Assembly (NCBI GenBank): GCA_023213315.1
Contig: JAKCPI010000872.1
Coordinates: forward strand, 186,001 to 250,000
Origin: Euborellia annulipes
Taxonomy: Eukaryota > Arthropoda > Insecta > Dermaptera > Anisolabididae
Direction: 5' to 3'
Length of the DNA: 64,000 nucleotides
A program made the translations under genes and the position numbers. Shown piece by piece: positions 1-11,367 of the stretch. Numbering within the stretch: position 1 is the first letter of the stretch; every line of letters begins with the position of its first letter. The notes beneath the pieces were generated by a model, which saw nothing but the letters and a program-made list of their open reading frames with translations, had not been told where the DNA came from and did no database searches.

Positions 1-172
1 TCTCAAAACTCGATGTTTGGTCTTTGACACACCATTGCATAACAGGGTCCATATAGGGTAAGAGAAAGTAAAAAGCAAACGTGTGGGGTCATGTGACCCC
101 CGCTAGGAACGAAGTTCCTCACGCCCTTTCTTCAAATCCGAATATAATTTAATATGAATATTATTTAAAAAA

Positions 173-632
173 ACTGGTGTGACTAGTCACACAGCACACA
201 ACTCTCTCTTATTTTGGTAAGAGAAAGTTGTCATTTTAAAGAACATTTAAAAACTAATTGATTTATCAATTTTAATTAAAATCGTTAAAGAGAATTTTGT
301 GAAAATCGAAAAAAAAAACTGAAAAAGTACATCAAGTAAAGTAATAGTATAATAGTACTCTTTGACCGATTTTGTTTAAAAATCCCAGGACTGAAATCTC
401 AAATTTCAACCTCCTAGCTCTTTTCGTTCTTGAGATATTTTGTTCACAGACAGGCACACACACACAGACAGACCATGTTGTGAAAACGACTTTTAACTTT
501 TTTGTTATGGATTCAGGGACCTTAAAAAAATGTATATCCATCAAAATCTTGATATCGAATTTTTGACATGAATCTAATACTTTCTCTCTATATATAAAAT
601 AACATGTAAGCTATAGTTAAGAAAAAGTAAAA
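173..632 (+). mobile_element. HTR family copy, short form, decayed
   Basis: The copy starts with CTGGTGTGAC and a decayed hairpin (arms around CTCTCTTA and TAAGAGAAAG). The body shared with other copies follows: GAAAATCG, the GTACATCA block, a (CA)n tract near 455-470, CGAATTTTTGACATGAAT and a CTTTCTCTCTATATATA end. It closes with AAGAAAAAGTAAAAA. A short 3'-end fragment of the same family (ATAGGGTAAGAGAAAGTA) lies just upstream at 53-72. It is non-coding; two small reading frames across it are incidental. The family assignment is seen directly by comparison with about 26 other copies in the window. Confidence 0.85.
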
Positions 633-687
633 AGAAAAGAATTATTTATTTTTAAAACAAATAATTATTTTCTTTTTTTTTAATAAT

Positions 688-770
688 GCTAGTCGCAAAG
701 CCCGCCTTCGGGGGGCTTTCCTTCTAGCCAGAGGGCTGCGCACCTGGAACTCCTTCGTTCCAACTTGTAT
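688..770 (+). mobile_element. Helitron-like GC-hairpin segment
   Basis: CTAGTCGCAAAGCCCGCC followed by TTCGG and a GGGGGCTTT arm forms a GC-rich hairpin in AT-rich surroundings. A second GC-rich block (GGGCTGCGCACCTGGA) follows. The same block recurs near 17333, 32797, 36687, 38419 and, inverted, near 21905-21975. At 36687 and 38419 it forms the left end of a longer element ending TTTTTATATATATA, so I read it as a terminal segment of a non-autonomous Helitron-like (possibly Helentron) element. That class assignment is inference. Confidence 0.5.
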
Positions 771-915
771 TAGTGAAGTAAGAAAGTTTAATCAAAATAA
801 GAATTCGTAAGATTTTTGTATTTGTATTTTCACCTAGAAAATTCTTTAAAAAAAATGGCGAAACATTTTTTACTTGATTGCACCATTCGACCTTTTGAGG
901 AGTTTTGTTGACCTA

Positions 916-1050
916 CTTCAGTCCTGAGGGTGTTCGTATATCTGACCGAAACGTCGGCTTGAAGTGCCTAATAAAACGAAATAAAACTAGCTGCAACTGC
1001 TCTTTCTTTCATCCCTTACTACAAGATCTACTCAGCTAACCACCTCACAC
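916..1050 (+). mobile_element. PLE tail with degenerate hammerhead motif
   Basis: CTGAGGG (924-930) and GAAACGTC (948-955) form a hammerhead-like core. Flanking CTTCAGTC and GGCTTGAAG can pair as stem I with one bulged base. Position A9 of the catalytic core is G and stem II is poor, so activity is doubtful. Downstream, AATAAAACTAGCTGCAAC matches the tails at about 3430 and 38310, which ties it to the Penelope-like group. Confidence 0.6.
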
Positions 1051-1944
1051 TAATAAAAAAATAGCTAGCAGCTAGCGAACCATAGAAACCTTTTGTTAGA
1101 TTTAACAAGATCTGAAAAAAACCTTTAAGTCAGACTCAAGTTCCTTAACCTTAAGTTATGAAACTGGCAATTAATAACTGTGTCAAGCTAGTTAGCTCTT
1201 AAGGAATTAATTAAAAAATTTATCATTTGAGTTGCAAATCCCCCAGCTAATTACTAATTGCTGAAACTTCTAACAACAATTTCAGATAAAAAACGCCATT
1301 TTTCGCTCAGTTTTGTTGTTCATTTTAGCAAATATATTTTTATCAAAAGATGAATTCTAAGAAGATTGATGCAATATTAAATTTCAATCTTTCATATCAT
1401 ACCTGCTTAGTAGTAGGTTTTTTTTTTTTTTTTTTTTAAATCTCTCTACTCTCATTTTAAACATCAAAGAGAATGAGCCAACATACCAATATAATAAAAT
1501 GGTAGAGAGGGAGACAGAGGGGATATCAGAGACAAATTAATATTAATGGCCAGATCAAGAGGAGACATAAAATTAATACCGAAATGTTTATCTGAAAAAT
1601 TAAAGGGTTTCTTTCTGAACTAATTAAATTCGCCTCTTTTATAAACTTGTTTTAAATTCTTTTTTAAAAGGTTACTATGATTAAAGATTTAATCCAAACA
1701 CTTAGCTGTTGGTAAAGCAAAGGATAAATGGAAGGTCTTAAAATATCTTAATTATATAATAAGAGGTTTTAAAATTTTCATTTTTAAAACTCGGTTTTAA
1801 TGATTTTTTCTTTAATTATTTAATTATATTCATTTTCATATTTCTTAATTTAAAATAAATAGAAATCAAAAGAAGAATAATTTAATGAAGAAATAATTAA
1901 CTAGAAAATTATTGAACAGATTATAATGGATAACTGAATCAGTA
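1051..1944. other. AT-rich intergenic sequence, nothing recognised
   Basis: Poly-T runs (about 1417-1437), AT-rich text and no sustained reading frame. I see no repeat family or terminal inverted repeats I can place. Confidence 0.5.
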
Positions 1945-2275
1945 CCGCATACAAGTCGGTGCGCCTGCGCGTTGCCCCGAGGACGGAGGTGGCCCGGCCA
2001 GAGAACTCAAAAATTAAAAATAGAGATATACTCACCTCAATGCAACAGAGAAGTAGGCTCGCTTGCTACCTATAAAATTAAATATTGATACATTCGATGC
2101 GAGCCCTCGCTCTCTCTCTATCTCTTCGGATACTACAAACAACGAAAAACCAATAAAATAGAAGAAAATCCACAACGCCACAACAATATCAGAACGAGCA
2201 ACAATAACAACAACTACAGCCACAACTACAATTACTACTACAATAACAACAACAACCACAAGAAGCACCCGCTCT
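1945..2275 (-). other. CpG-rich island next to a simple-repeat reading frame
   Basis: About 1945-2000 is conspicuously CpG-rich (GGTGCGCCTGCGCGTT, GAGGACGGAGG). On the minus strand, a stretch reading CATTGAG|GTGAGT near 2033-2044 resembles a 5' splice donor. The 78-residue minus-strand frame beside it is mostly Val/Ile encoded by a GTT-rich simple repeat, so it is not credible protein as it stands. This could be the edge of a host promoter or first exon, or simply a GC-rich repeat fragment. Confidence 0.2.
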
Positions 2276-2882
2276 CAATATGTAGCTATGAACACTTACC
2301 CTATATTACCCCTATCTTCTAATATATTCAATTAATATATTCAAATCTATATATAATAAATATAATTTCTAATAAAAAAAATATAAATCTAACAAAAAAG
2401 TCGGAGCAGATTTATACTGTAGATACAAATATGTGTCATATCTCTTCTTCTACCCCCTACCCTTATAAATAAATATTATCAAATTTCATTCTTTTTAATC
2501 TTAATTATTTTTTTTTTTAACCAAATCATCTGATTTTTCACTATATGGTGGAGGTGCTGGGATTGATTGCGATTTCGATTTCTTCGAAATCAGCACAACT
2601 TTTCAAGGCCAGCTTTTTGTTTTAATATTATATACATTAGATAGGTATTTAAGCACTCATTTTTTTTTAATTCAATAATTTTAGAATTGAATCTAATTAT
2701 AGATAATAATAACTAATTTTTTTTATTGATTTTCTTTGTCTAGAAAAGATTATAAAAAAATCTTTGTAAAATTACTTTATCATTTTAATTTTATTTTCGT
2801 TTAAAACCTAAATTAAATTATATTTTTTTAAATTGTATGCCATTTGAGCGTCTGATATATTTTTTAATTTAATAAAATTGTC
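2276..2882. other. AT-rich stretch, nothing recognised
   Basis: Dominated by TATA and poly-T text. A small inverted motif (GATTTCGATTTCTTCGAAATC, near 2572-2592) is present, but I find no gene or family assignment. Confidence 0.5.
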
Positions 2883-2974
2883 GAATATATCATACCTGTT
2901 GTATTGAATATATAATACCTGATATTTTGAATATATAATACCTGATATTTTGAATATATCATACCTGATATATT
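2883..2974. repeat. 23-bp tandem repeat, four units
   Basis: GAATATAT[A/C]ATACCTG units begin at 2883, 2906, 2929 and 2952, an exact 23-bp spacing. It is an AT-rich minisatellite with little divergence between units. Confidence 0.9.
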
Positions 2975-3366
2975 GATTGATATTGCAATCTAAATATTTT
3001 AATCATATTTGCAGTTTGTTCTCTTTTTTCATTATTGATTTCAAGTAGACAATTCGGAATATTTTTCTTAACATTTTTTATATAATGTGAAACGAATTTT
3101 GTTTAAGAAAGTTTCTTTGTTTGCTTTTGTATATGTGAGTTGGGAAAATTTTAGCTTTTAAGAGACAAAAGAGAAGGTATTGTCTACGGACGCTACCTTA
3201 TCCCCTCCCTCGTCTGGTCAGAAGTGGGGACAAGTGGACATTCCACCGGGAGTAGGAGATTGGTGGCTATATCGTAGGAGCGGCACTTGTTATTTGCAGG
3301 GGGCAGGGGGTTGCAACTCACAAGGTTTGACAGTTCTAATAAATTCTGATACATTGACAATGGCTT

Positions 3367-3406
3367 GGCCCTGATGATGGTCCTATATGCGACCGAAACG
3401 TTGGCC
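3367..3406 (+). ncRNA. Penelope-type hammerhead ribozyme motif
   Basis: CTGATGA at 3371-3377 is the invariant core. Stem II is GGTC/GACC with a short loop. GAAA at 3395-3398 is followed by CGTT, giving the self-complementary ACGT stem III of dimeric type I hammerheads, with predicted cleavage after 3402. GGCC (3367-3370) pairs with GGCC (3403-3406) as stem I. The downstream tail (AAACAAAAACTAGCTGCG at about 3438) matches other PLE tails here. All core positions fit the consensus; activity is untested. Confidence 0.8.
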
Positions 3407-3439
3407 CTGGCACTTTATATTTAATATTAAAAATTGAAA

Positions 3440-4755
3440 CAAAAACTAGCTGCGTTGCTCATTAGAGAATTTCTGAACCTCAAATAAACCATATCAGCTA
3501 TATACCTCAACTAAATCTAGTTCTAATAAAGCAGTGACGTCACAACAAAAAAAACCTCCACATCTAGGTAAGCGCTAGTGTCGCAGAGCACTAGTGAAGG
3601 TGTGGGCAGGGTGGGGGGTCACCAACCCTTCATTCCAATTCTCAAGCAAACAAGGAAACCTTCTCCACGTGTTCATTAGTGTCGTTTCGTTTGTAAATGA
3701 AAATGTTATTTATATTTTTTCGTTTTAGTGTTTATATTTATATATTTTTCATATATTTATTAACTTTATTTTTTTCAGTTTGTATGATATTTATTTATAA
3801 TATTTCTTTTTCAGAATAATACAATATTTGGGATATATTTTTTTGTTTTGTTTTGTTTATTTCTTTTTAGAAGAACAATATTTATTTTATATACGGATAT
3901 TTATTCAGAAGATATTTCGTTAATTATTCTAACAATTGATAAGAGCCAAGTCACACCAGCATCAATATATCACTGTAAATATTTAAACAATTTATAAATT
4001 ATAAACATATCAAAGATTCATCGTAAATAATCAGAAAGCTGAGAGGAAGATAAATATTACGGATAACTTTTGAGAATTTGCATTTTATATGTATTTTACC
4101 TAATGGAAATTGAGCTATATTTTCACTATTTTTTTAATGTTAAAACATGAAAGGAATATTTTTTGACATTGAATATTACAGGCCTTTCACATTTGTAATA
4201 TGTATTTAATATTTTCCATCCTATTTAAATGAGTATTTTTATACATTTAAATAAATCCGGCTTTGATGGATTCATTAGCACCTTCTTTAGATGCACATTT
4301 ATAGGTATAACACATAATCAAAGAGGTTTTATAATTTATTATAATGGGAATACAAGATAAAATTTTTGATGCGTTTTTTTAATGATTAAAATTTAGGGCT
4401 AATTAAAAAGTTATAAATATTAAATTTGGAAATGAGAAAATCTCATTGATTCAATCATGTGGGATGTATGCATAAGGCTCAAAGACCTACGCTGATCAGC
4501 TCTCACACGCATCCAACTAGAAAGAAAATTTCTATTAGCATATGTATATAAAAGCAAGATGTTGGCTGTTTTACCCCCCCCCCCCCCCGTGAACAATAAC
4601 ACTGTGCGGCAAAATAAAACTTTTTTCCGGCCCCGAGATAATTCCTTCAGATTCTTAAGTAAAATGACCTCCTGAATCCAAATATGACTTCCGTTTTCCC
4701 CCACAACGTACCGTTTTCGGGGGTAGCCCCCTAATTATTTCCACCCCTTTTCGTT
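3440..4755. other. Unassigned AT-rich sequence
   Basis: The PLE tail ends in the first hundred bases. After that I see a poly-C run at 4576-4589 and AT-rich text without a coding or repeat signature. GC-richer text near 3560-3620 (GGTGTGGGCAGGGTGGGG) is unplaced. Confidence 0.4.
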
Positions 4756-4763
4756 AATTATAG

Positions 4764-5505
4764 GGCCATGAATCAAATTTGGAGGGTTGCAAAGGAATTT
4801 TTCAGCCTCACATTTCTTCAGAAGGTCTAGAGAAGTGAAAAATTAAAAAATCATTAACATTTGGATCCAAGGGGGGGGGATGTGGGGGAGGATTTTGTCG
4901 CTTAAAATGCAAAAAAATCATTAAAAATGATAGATTTTTTCTGATTTTTTCACTGATTTTCTATATATTCCAGCTGACAGACCCACCTCACCCTTCCTTA
5001 AACATCCCTCAACTAAAAAAAAATATAAAGAATAAAGCGGGTGGGGTGTGAGCGATTCCGAAGCCCTTACAAGAAGATGGAAGATTCACAGCTCCTCGCT
5101 GCACAGTTGGTCAAATTGGCAAATATGCAGCTGTAACTTCATTTTTTGGGCTGATCTTTACAAATTTAAAGTTAAATATACGGTTTCTTCTATGTCCTCC
5201 TATTTCCATATTTTATCTAAAGGAGTAGAAATTACTTATTGTTCAAGTTTGAGCTTGAGTGGGCTTCGGAATCGCTCACACCCCACCCGCTTTATCCTAT
5301 ATATTTTGTTTTAGTTGAGGGATGTTTAAGGAAGGGTGAGGTGGGTTTGTCCGCTGGAATATGTAGAAAATGAGTGAAAAAATTGTGGAAAAATCAGAAA
5401 AATCCAAATGTTAATGTTTTTTAATTTTTCACTTCTCTAGACCTTCTGAAGAAATGTTGAGGCTGAAAAATTCCTTTTCATCCCTCCAAATTTTATTCAT
5501 GGCCC
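4764..5505. repeat. Large palindrome 1, arms about 250-300 bp
   Basis: The left arm (about 4764-5070) reads as the reverse complement of the right arm (about 5264-5505). Shared landmarks include CTTCAGAAGGTCTAGAGAAG on the left and CTTCTCTAGACCTTCTGAAG on the right, then CACCTCACCCTTCCTTAA versus TTAAGGAAGGGTGAGGTG, and GGGTGGGGTGTGAGCGATTC versus GAATCGCTCACACCCCACCC. The loop is about 190 bp and AT-rich. No terminal duplication was identified. Confidence 0.85.
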
Positions 5506-6120
5506 AATAACACTAGTCGACAAGGTTTTTTTTCACAAGATATCTGATTAGTGAATCTAGTGCAATTTTTCATTCTGAATTCAGATATGTAGTTGGAATT
5601 TTTCCATCAGGCACAGTTTTAGAGATATAGAGCAAAATAGATTTTAGTAGAAAATGTGCTCTAAAACGGCTTTTATTTCGAATGTTCAAATTATTTTTTA
5701 AGCCGCACCCCGTAAAAATATACAGGTATTTAGAATACATATAAATTTTAAGTTTTAGCCCAATCGGAGATCTTTTAGACCTGCCGTAAACGGCTTAAAG
5801 TTTAGAAAAATCGAAATTTTCAAGATTTTCTTTTGCTTTGGTCACCCCTAATACAGTTTTAGATATCCCTGAATGCAAAAAACATATATTTAAGATATTC
5901 TATAGTTCTTTGGCTTTCTAAAAATCATTCATTCGTAAAAATCTGTTAATTATTAACGAAATTATGTACAAAAACGTCAGCAAAGAAAAAACACAAGTAC
6001 ACTCAGTGGTCGAAAAAAATAAAGGAATGTCCGAGGTAAATAAATAATGTTAATACTGTTGATTTATAACTTTTATAAATATACTGAAAACATCTTTGTA
6101 AAAATAAATAAAATTGTTTA

Positions 6121-6160
6121 AGGTTCTGATGATGGCCACCTAGGGGCCGAAACGGATAAT
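6121..6160 (+). ncRNA. Partial hammerhead motif of a PLE
   Basis: CTGATGA (6126-6132), a stem II of GGCC/GGCC, and GAAAC (6149-6153) match the hammerhead core. The following CGGATAAT lacks the ACGTC signature, so stem III and the cleavage site appear lost. It sits at the centre of palindrome 2, with the hAT MITE inserted about 25 bp downstream. Confidence 0.55.
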
Positions 6161-6179
6161 AATGACCGTATCTGTAAAC

Positions 6180-6584
6180 TAGGAACCGACCGAATATTCG
6201 GTTTCGGTTACGGTTTCGGCCAGTTTCGGCCAAAAATCATGGTTTCGGCCGTAGTTTCGGTTTCGGCCAAAAAGTGGCCGAACCTTTCGGCCGGCCGAAA
6301 CCAGAGTCTGAAAAAATGGGATGAGACTCGCATGCAAAAAAAAAATAAAAAAGGTCAAATAATTTGCTCTTGAGGGAGAAAAAAATTTTAGTCTCCCTAA
6401 AAAAAGGTAAAATGATTTTCACGGAGGGAAAAAAAATTCAAAAAAAAAAAAAAAGTAAAATGAAAAAAAAATTTTTATAGGAAATACAAGTTTCGGTTAC
6501 GGTTTCGGCCGAAACTAAGGTTGAGGCCGAATATTCGGTTTCGGTTTCGGTTTCGGCTGAAAATCTTGTTTCGGTCGGACCCTA
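6180..6584. mobile_element. hAT MITE built of TTCGGTTTCGG words
   Basis: The element is 405 bp and flanked by an exact 8-bp duplication, CTGTAAAC, at 6172-6179 and 6585-6592. Terminal inverted repeats are TAGGAACCGACCGAA and the complement of TTTCGGTCGGACCCTA. The 8-bp duplication and TAGGG-like ends fit an Ac-like hAT. The interior reiterates the word TTCGG(C/T)TTCGG and its complement on both sides of an A-rich core, with no coding capacity. Repeated subterminal words of this kind are candidate transposase-binding sites. Confidence 0.9.
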
Positions 6585-7573
6585 CTGTAAACCAACAAAT
6601 AAATACCTCCCAAAAATGAATTTCTAGCAAATTTATTAACCTTGACCTAAAAACTATTCAAAAACAGACTGAGAAAAAAAGATCATTTTGTAAAAGAAAT
6701 TAATGTTTTTAAAAGAAAAAGCGTTGGGCGCGCAAATTTACAAATTTTAATTGTATTTTGTGTTTGTGTTTTTTTTAAACCAAACTGATAACAGTTATGT
6801 TATAATTTCGTTTGTTATTAACAGATTTTGACGAATGAATAATCTTCGCAAAGCTAAAGAAATATAGAATACCCCAAAAATATCTTTTTTGCATTCAGGG
6901 ATGTAAAAAATTGTATTTGGCGTGTCCAAAATTAATAAACTGAAAAAATTCAATTTTCTAAATTTTTAGCCATGTTTTGCACTAGTAAACTGGAGTCTAA
7001 ATTTATACTTATACGTATTTCAATTATCTGAGCATATTTAAGAGGTAACGCCTTAAAAAAAGTAAATTCAAAATTAGAGTCGCTTTAAGACCATATTTTT
7101 TTTTAGAATTTAATTTGCTCTATATCTCTAAAACTAGAGCTGCTGGGGCAAAACTGCTGAAATTTTTGGAATTAGTGCTACCCAAAAACCAAGGAATAGA
7201 TTCAAATACCCCGGCACTAAAATTCATTGTTGCCCTGTGCTATAAATAAACAGCTTATTGAAGTCTGCATTCATGAAATTATAAGCAATTTTTACCTTAT
7301 ATTGAGAATTAATAATAGATGCATTTCTAAATATTGTCTAGTGATATTTTATGTATATAGCCTAATATTAAAATTCAAAAATTATACTATATATTCCAAT
7401 TCTATATTAATTAAACTTGAATTCATTAATTGGGAGAAAATTATTTTCTAAAGCTATAAAAAATGAAATAGTTTTATTTTTGAATATGAAAAAAAAAATA
7501 ATAAATAAATAAAATAAAATAAAACGAAACTTTATGGGGAAAGGAAAATTCAAAATCTCCAAATACGTAGAGT

Positions 7574-7625
7574 AGCTGTCTCAAGTGGTTAAAGCAACTC
7601 GAAGTCCCGGGTTCGATTGGATTGT
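7574..7625 (+). repeat. tRNA-derived SINE head fragment
   Basis: CTCAAGTGGTTAAAGC resembles a tRNA A box and GGTTCGATTGG at 7610-7620 resembles a B box. The spacing between them is too short for an intact tRNA, so it is a decayed tRNA-like or SINE remnant. GA and GT dinucleotide runs (7659-7738) follow directly. Confidence 0.45.
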
Positions 7626-8596
7626 GGCAAAATTCATTTCAGCTAGAGAGATAGAGATAAGAGAGAGAAAGAGAGAGAGAGAGAGAGTGTGTGTGTGTGT
7701 GTGTGTGTGTGTTGAAGAGAGAGAGAGAGAGAGAGAGATGGTGCAAATGCGATTTGAAGAATTTTGAAAGATCCCTACTCAGGGAAAACTTAAATTAGCT
7801 GACGAAACTTGGCAAAACAAGAAATAGCTTTTGTCACACAAATTCTGCTTAAGCCGACTTTAGACCAGCTCCGAATAACGAGCCCAGAGTTGTAGTAAAT
7901 TTTTATTAAAAAAGTTGATACACTTGATCTTTAATTTATTTAATGCGAGAGATTTTATTTTATTTGTCTTTTTTTTTTTTGAATGTCACATTGACATGAT
8001 TACACCTGGAAGAAGAGTGGCCTCGTGGTAAAATTATAAATCTCATTTATTTGCAAATTATAGAAAAAGGAAATACTGTATTTAAATTTTTTTTTATAAA
8101 TATTCTCTCTTGGTTTGTTTTCTTCTTGAAGAATATCAAAGGACAGTAAAATTATTATTTGAAATTCTAATCGGTTGTTACGAAGTCGCGACATTTCCCA
8201 ACAAAATAAATTCTCTGATTCAGGTCAATATAGCCTATTTATGAATTTATTTAATTTCAATAGGACATGTAAATGAAATAATTATCTTAAAAAAAAAGGT
8301 TTTCTTTCAATTAGTTTAAAACAAGAATTTATGAAAATAATCTTGTATATAAACTGCGTTAACAAAAGGGAAACGAGCCTTGAAGTGGGCTTACAGTATA
8401 TTGGTTCCATACGCACAGTACGCACAAACATCCAGCAGACAGGACAGACACAAGATTTTTTTTTTTTTTTTAATGTATGGTATTTTTGTAATTTTAAAAT
8501 CAACCAAATTTAATGTCAAAATGAATTTTATTTAAGATAAGGACCGGAGAATAAAAAACCAGCATTTGATGGACCCTCTCACATAATCTTTACTTA

Positions 8597-8638
8597 GCAG
8601 ATATTTCGACTGGCATCACGCCTAGTCATCACCAGTGC
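8597..8638 (-). ncRNA. Hammerhead motif, left arm of PLE pair
   Basis: On the minus strand: CTGGTGA, a stem II of GACT/AGTC extended by GGC/GCC, then GAAATATC. ATAT is self-complementary and can serve as a dimeric stem III. GCA/TGC can form stem I. One core base (A6 to G) departs from the consensus. Confidence 0.6.
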
Positions 8639-8655
8639 AAACAAATCATTTGTTT

Positions 8656-8684
8656 GCACTGATGATGCCGGTCGAAATATTTGC
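8656..8684 (+). ncRNA. Hammerhead motif, right arm of PLE pair, shortened
   Basis: CTGATGA at 8659-8665 and GAAATATT from 8674, with GCA/TGC as a short stem I. Compared with the left arm, about 12 bases of stem II are missing, so this copy probably cannot fold correctly. Confidence 0.5.
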
Positions 8685-9161
8685 TATTTAAAGATGATGT
8701 GAGAGGGTCCATCAATTGCTGGTTTTTTTATCTCCGGTCCTTATCTTATACATCTGATCCAGCAAAAATAATCCAATTGAATTTTATTTATTGGGTCAAC
8801 AAGTAACTCTCCAGTGCTTTTTCTAGACTCCGTTCCTATTTATTTAAATTGATTGGTAGCCAAAAAATTAGCCATTTTCTAAAAGGTAGACAATATTAAT
8901 TAAAAAATTGTTTATAAATAAATTATATTTTTAATAAGAATCAAATAAGAAATATTTTTTAATTATCTTTTTAAAATATGGGTGAATATAATAAAATATT
9001 TTTAAAAAATTAAATAAAAAAGGGCTCTGCGTGATAGAGACAGTTCTAACCTTAACTTACTTAAACTCATACGTCAAACGCTTCAATTCTCACTCGGTTA
9101 GAAACCTAGTAAGTAAACGCAAGTCTGGTCCAGGTGTGATCGCACCTTTATTGTAAAAAAA

Positions 9162-9353
9162 TCTGGTGTGACTGCCGCACTGCACACAACTTTCTCTTAC
9201 CCTTCGGAAAGAGAAAGTTGTGCACCGTGCAGGTCACACCAGATTTTATATATTTAGTTTTCCAATGTATATCCAACAAAATCTCGACATCGAATTTTTG
9301 ATATAATCGCAATACTTTCTCTCTCTATATATTTCATATATAGGGTAAGAGAA
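9162..9353 (+). mobile_element. HTR copy, internally deleted, inside mariner
   Basis: It retains the full hairpin (CTGGTGTGAC, ACTTTCTCTTACCCTTCGG, GTCACACCAG) and the opposite end (CGACATCGAATTTTTGA, CTTTCTCTCTCTATATA, GGGTAAGAGAAA). Most of the body, including the CA tract, is missing, leaving about 190 bp. It lies about 20 bases beyond the mariner stop codon, so it entered after the mariner. Confidence 0.85.
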
Positions 9354-9372
9354 AAAAATGGTCACATATTTT

Positions 9373-10377
9373 CTATTCAAAATATTGTCCATCGGAAGCT
9401 ACAATTCTTTTCCCACCTTTCTGGCAATTTATTTTCTAATCAAAAAATTTCTCGTCTTTGGAACCAATTTTTTATTTCTTCTATTGAAGTAAAGCGCATT
9501 CCGTTGAGAGCTTTCTACATTGATCTAAACAAGTGGTAGTCGGATGGTGCCACGTCTGGACTATAAGGCGGGTGAGGCAGAATTTCCCATCCACTATTAT
9601 CCAAATAGTTTTTGACCGAAACTGCAACATGTGGCCGGGCTTTGTCGTTATGAAAAATTACGGACTCGTGCCTGGTTTCATATTCTGGCCGTTTTCCTTC
9701 AACGCATGCTTCAAACGAATTAGTTGGGTTCGATACAATTTTCCATTGATGGTTTGACCACTTGGAAGCAGTTCGTAGCATAAGACACCCTTCTTATCCC
9801 ACCAGATGCAGAGCATAACCTTCTCCGCGTGAATATTTCTCTTCGGCCATGATTTAGCCGGGCTTGGTGAATGTTTATTTTGAGTTTAGTTTCTAATAAT
9901 AAATACGATTTCGTCACCAGTGACAATACGATGCAAAAAAGACTTTTTTATGCCGCTGCAGCAACATTTCGGACATGCATAATCGCCGTTCAACTTCTCT
10001 CGGCTTCAACTCGTATGGCACCCAATTACAACTTTTTGGATGAATCCTAATGCTTTTAGGCGCAGAGTAATGGCTTGTTGTGTAACGCCAATTGATATAG
10101 CAAGCTCCTCTTGCGTCTGGCAGGGATCCTCATCCAGCAAAGCTTCTAATTCCTCGCCTTCAAAATTGTTCTGCCTTCCGGAGCGCTCCTTGTCTTCTAC
10201 CTCGAAATTCCCATATTTGAACCATTTAAACGACTCACAACACGCCGATCCACCAATACATTCGGCTCCATAAGTTTCCAGAAGCAAACGATAAGCCTCA
10301 GCCGCACTTTTTTTTATATTAAAGAATAGAAGCAGCTCTTCCCACAAATGGCGCTTATTTAGCTCAAAACCTGCCAT
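9373..10377 (-). pseudogene. mariner transposase, broken
   Basis: It would encode a DDE transposase for cut-and-paste movement at TA sites. Reading leftward from the ATG at 10377, the N-terminal helix-turn-helix region is well preserved (KKSAAEAYRLLLETYG, DKERSGR, LLDEDPCQTQEELA, GVTQQAI). The catalytic signatures follow in shifted frames: TGDE (first Asp codon at 9913-9915), HNDKARPH, and SPDVAPSDYHLF near 9560. There are 34 residues between the second Asp and the Asp of APSD, as expected for DD34D. It ends ASDGQYFE with a TAG at 9373-9375. Total span is close to the family's usual 340-350 codons. Frameshifts occur after the helix-turn-helix region, before TGDE and before HNDKARPH, and there are in-frame stops, so it cannot produce an active enzyme. 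Confidence 0.93.
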
Positions 10378-10559
10378 GAATTCGCTCGAAAAAATATACG
10401 ACGCCGATAGAAATGCACAAATGTAATGATGCAATGTTGTTGACAGATGCTCAAGCTTTCAATATAACACATGAGATCTGACGTTTCTTCCCGCCATCCA
10501 CTGGTGGCGCCATCTTTTGAAAAAGCTGGAAACTTACTTGTTGACCCAATAAAATATTT

Positions 10560-11360
10560 TAAATAATTTAGTATGAAAATACATATAGACCCCGTCTACA
10601 GTATTTAAAAGAGGTCCAGTTCCATTGTCAAATTACAGAGATTATGGAGTGTTTTTAGGTAATTAATTACATTTCAATTAGTATATACTAGGTACGCTAA
10701 ATATATAGAAAAATTATATAACAAAGAAAAGATATACTGTAACTCCAGATTAGGAAACTTTATGACCGAAATATTCAAAAAAATTATTTATTCATGTTTT
10801 ATTAAAACTGAAAAATAAAAAATAAGGGTGACAAACATCTTAGAAAAATCAAAATCTACTCCTCCTTTGGGTGAGATTAAAGTCGTATGTATATGTAAAT
10901 AAATAATAAAACTATTTATTTTTATTTAATGTGTTGAAAGCTCTTAAAACCCTTTGAGAAAGTCCCTATTTAAGGTTCATGTCTTAATTTGAAATACCTT
11001 TAATAATTGCTGTGTTGAATTTGTAAAGCTATAACGTGTATAATTCAGAAGACATTAATTATAAAACAACACATCAGAGAGTTTATCAAGATTTAAACGC
11101 CAGTAAGGGATTTTAGCACTTGAAGGCAAATGCCGACAATTTTTAAATAAATGGGCATGGGGCAAATCCTTTAATTTTAAATTCAAAATGTGTGAAGGTT
11201 TTTTTTATTAGTCTAAATTTGATTGATCGCACGTGACATTGTCTTTGATCTCGAATCCAGATCTGATTATCGTACGTACATTTTCTTTGTCTTGTCATAA
11301 AAGATTTTCTGACAAAAGGTTAAAGAACATTTCCTAGTTGTCTTTTCTATTGCCATAATA
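10560..11360. other. Unassigned AT-rich sequence
   Basis: No reading frame, tRNA-like box or recognisable repeat end. Several A/T-rich hairpin-prone segments only. Confidence 0.45.
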
Positions 11361-11367
11361 AAAAAAT

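Larger units (their letters stand above)
5510..7205. repeat. Large palindrome 2, adjacent to palindrome 1
   Basis: Left arm about 5510-5970 and right arm about 6800-7205 are diverged inverted copies. Examples are AAGATATTCTATAGTTCTTT against AAAGAAATATAGAATACC, and ATTCATTCGTAAAAATCTG against CAGATTTTGACGAATGAAT. The centre holds a hammerhead-like motif and an hAT MITE, so the palindrome predates the MITE. Confidence 0.75.
8533..8750. repeat. PLE inverted pair (palindrome 3)
   Basis: AAGATAAGGACCGGAGA at the left end is mirrored by TCTCCGGTCCTTATCTTA at the right. The arms meet around CAAACAAATCATTTGTTTG. Each arm contains one hammerhead-like core, and both tails point outward. A diverged fragment of the same tail (GGAACCGGAGAATAAAACC) lies near 53050. 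Confidence 0.85.
8791..10549 (-). mobile_element. mariner transposon with nested HTR insertion
   Basis: The ends are TTGGGTCAACAAGTAA in inverted orientation (8791-8806 and 10534-10549), flanked by TA on both sides. Similarity of the ends continues through TCCAG to CTTTTTC, giving inverted repeats of about 30 bp. Usual mariners are about 1.3 kb. This one is 1.76 kb because an HTR copy (9162-9353) and other AT-rich sequence lie between the transposase stop and the left end. A broken transposase gene occupies 9373-10377. Confidence 0.92.

Noticed and set aside
173..632. HTR as a canonical Helitron
   Set aside because: It starts with TC and has a hairpin, but the hairpin is at the TC end and no CTRR terminus is present at the other end.
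2032..2268. 78-residue Val-rich membrane-like protein
   Set aside because: The hydrophobic run is encoded by an imperfect GTT simple repeat and no conserved segment follows.
2883..2974. CRISPR-like array
   Set aside because: Units are contiguous with no spacers, and the window is eukaryotic; it is a simple tandem repeat.
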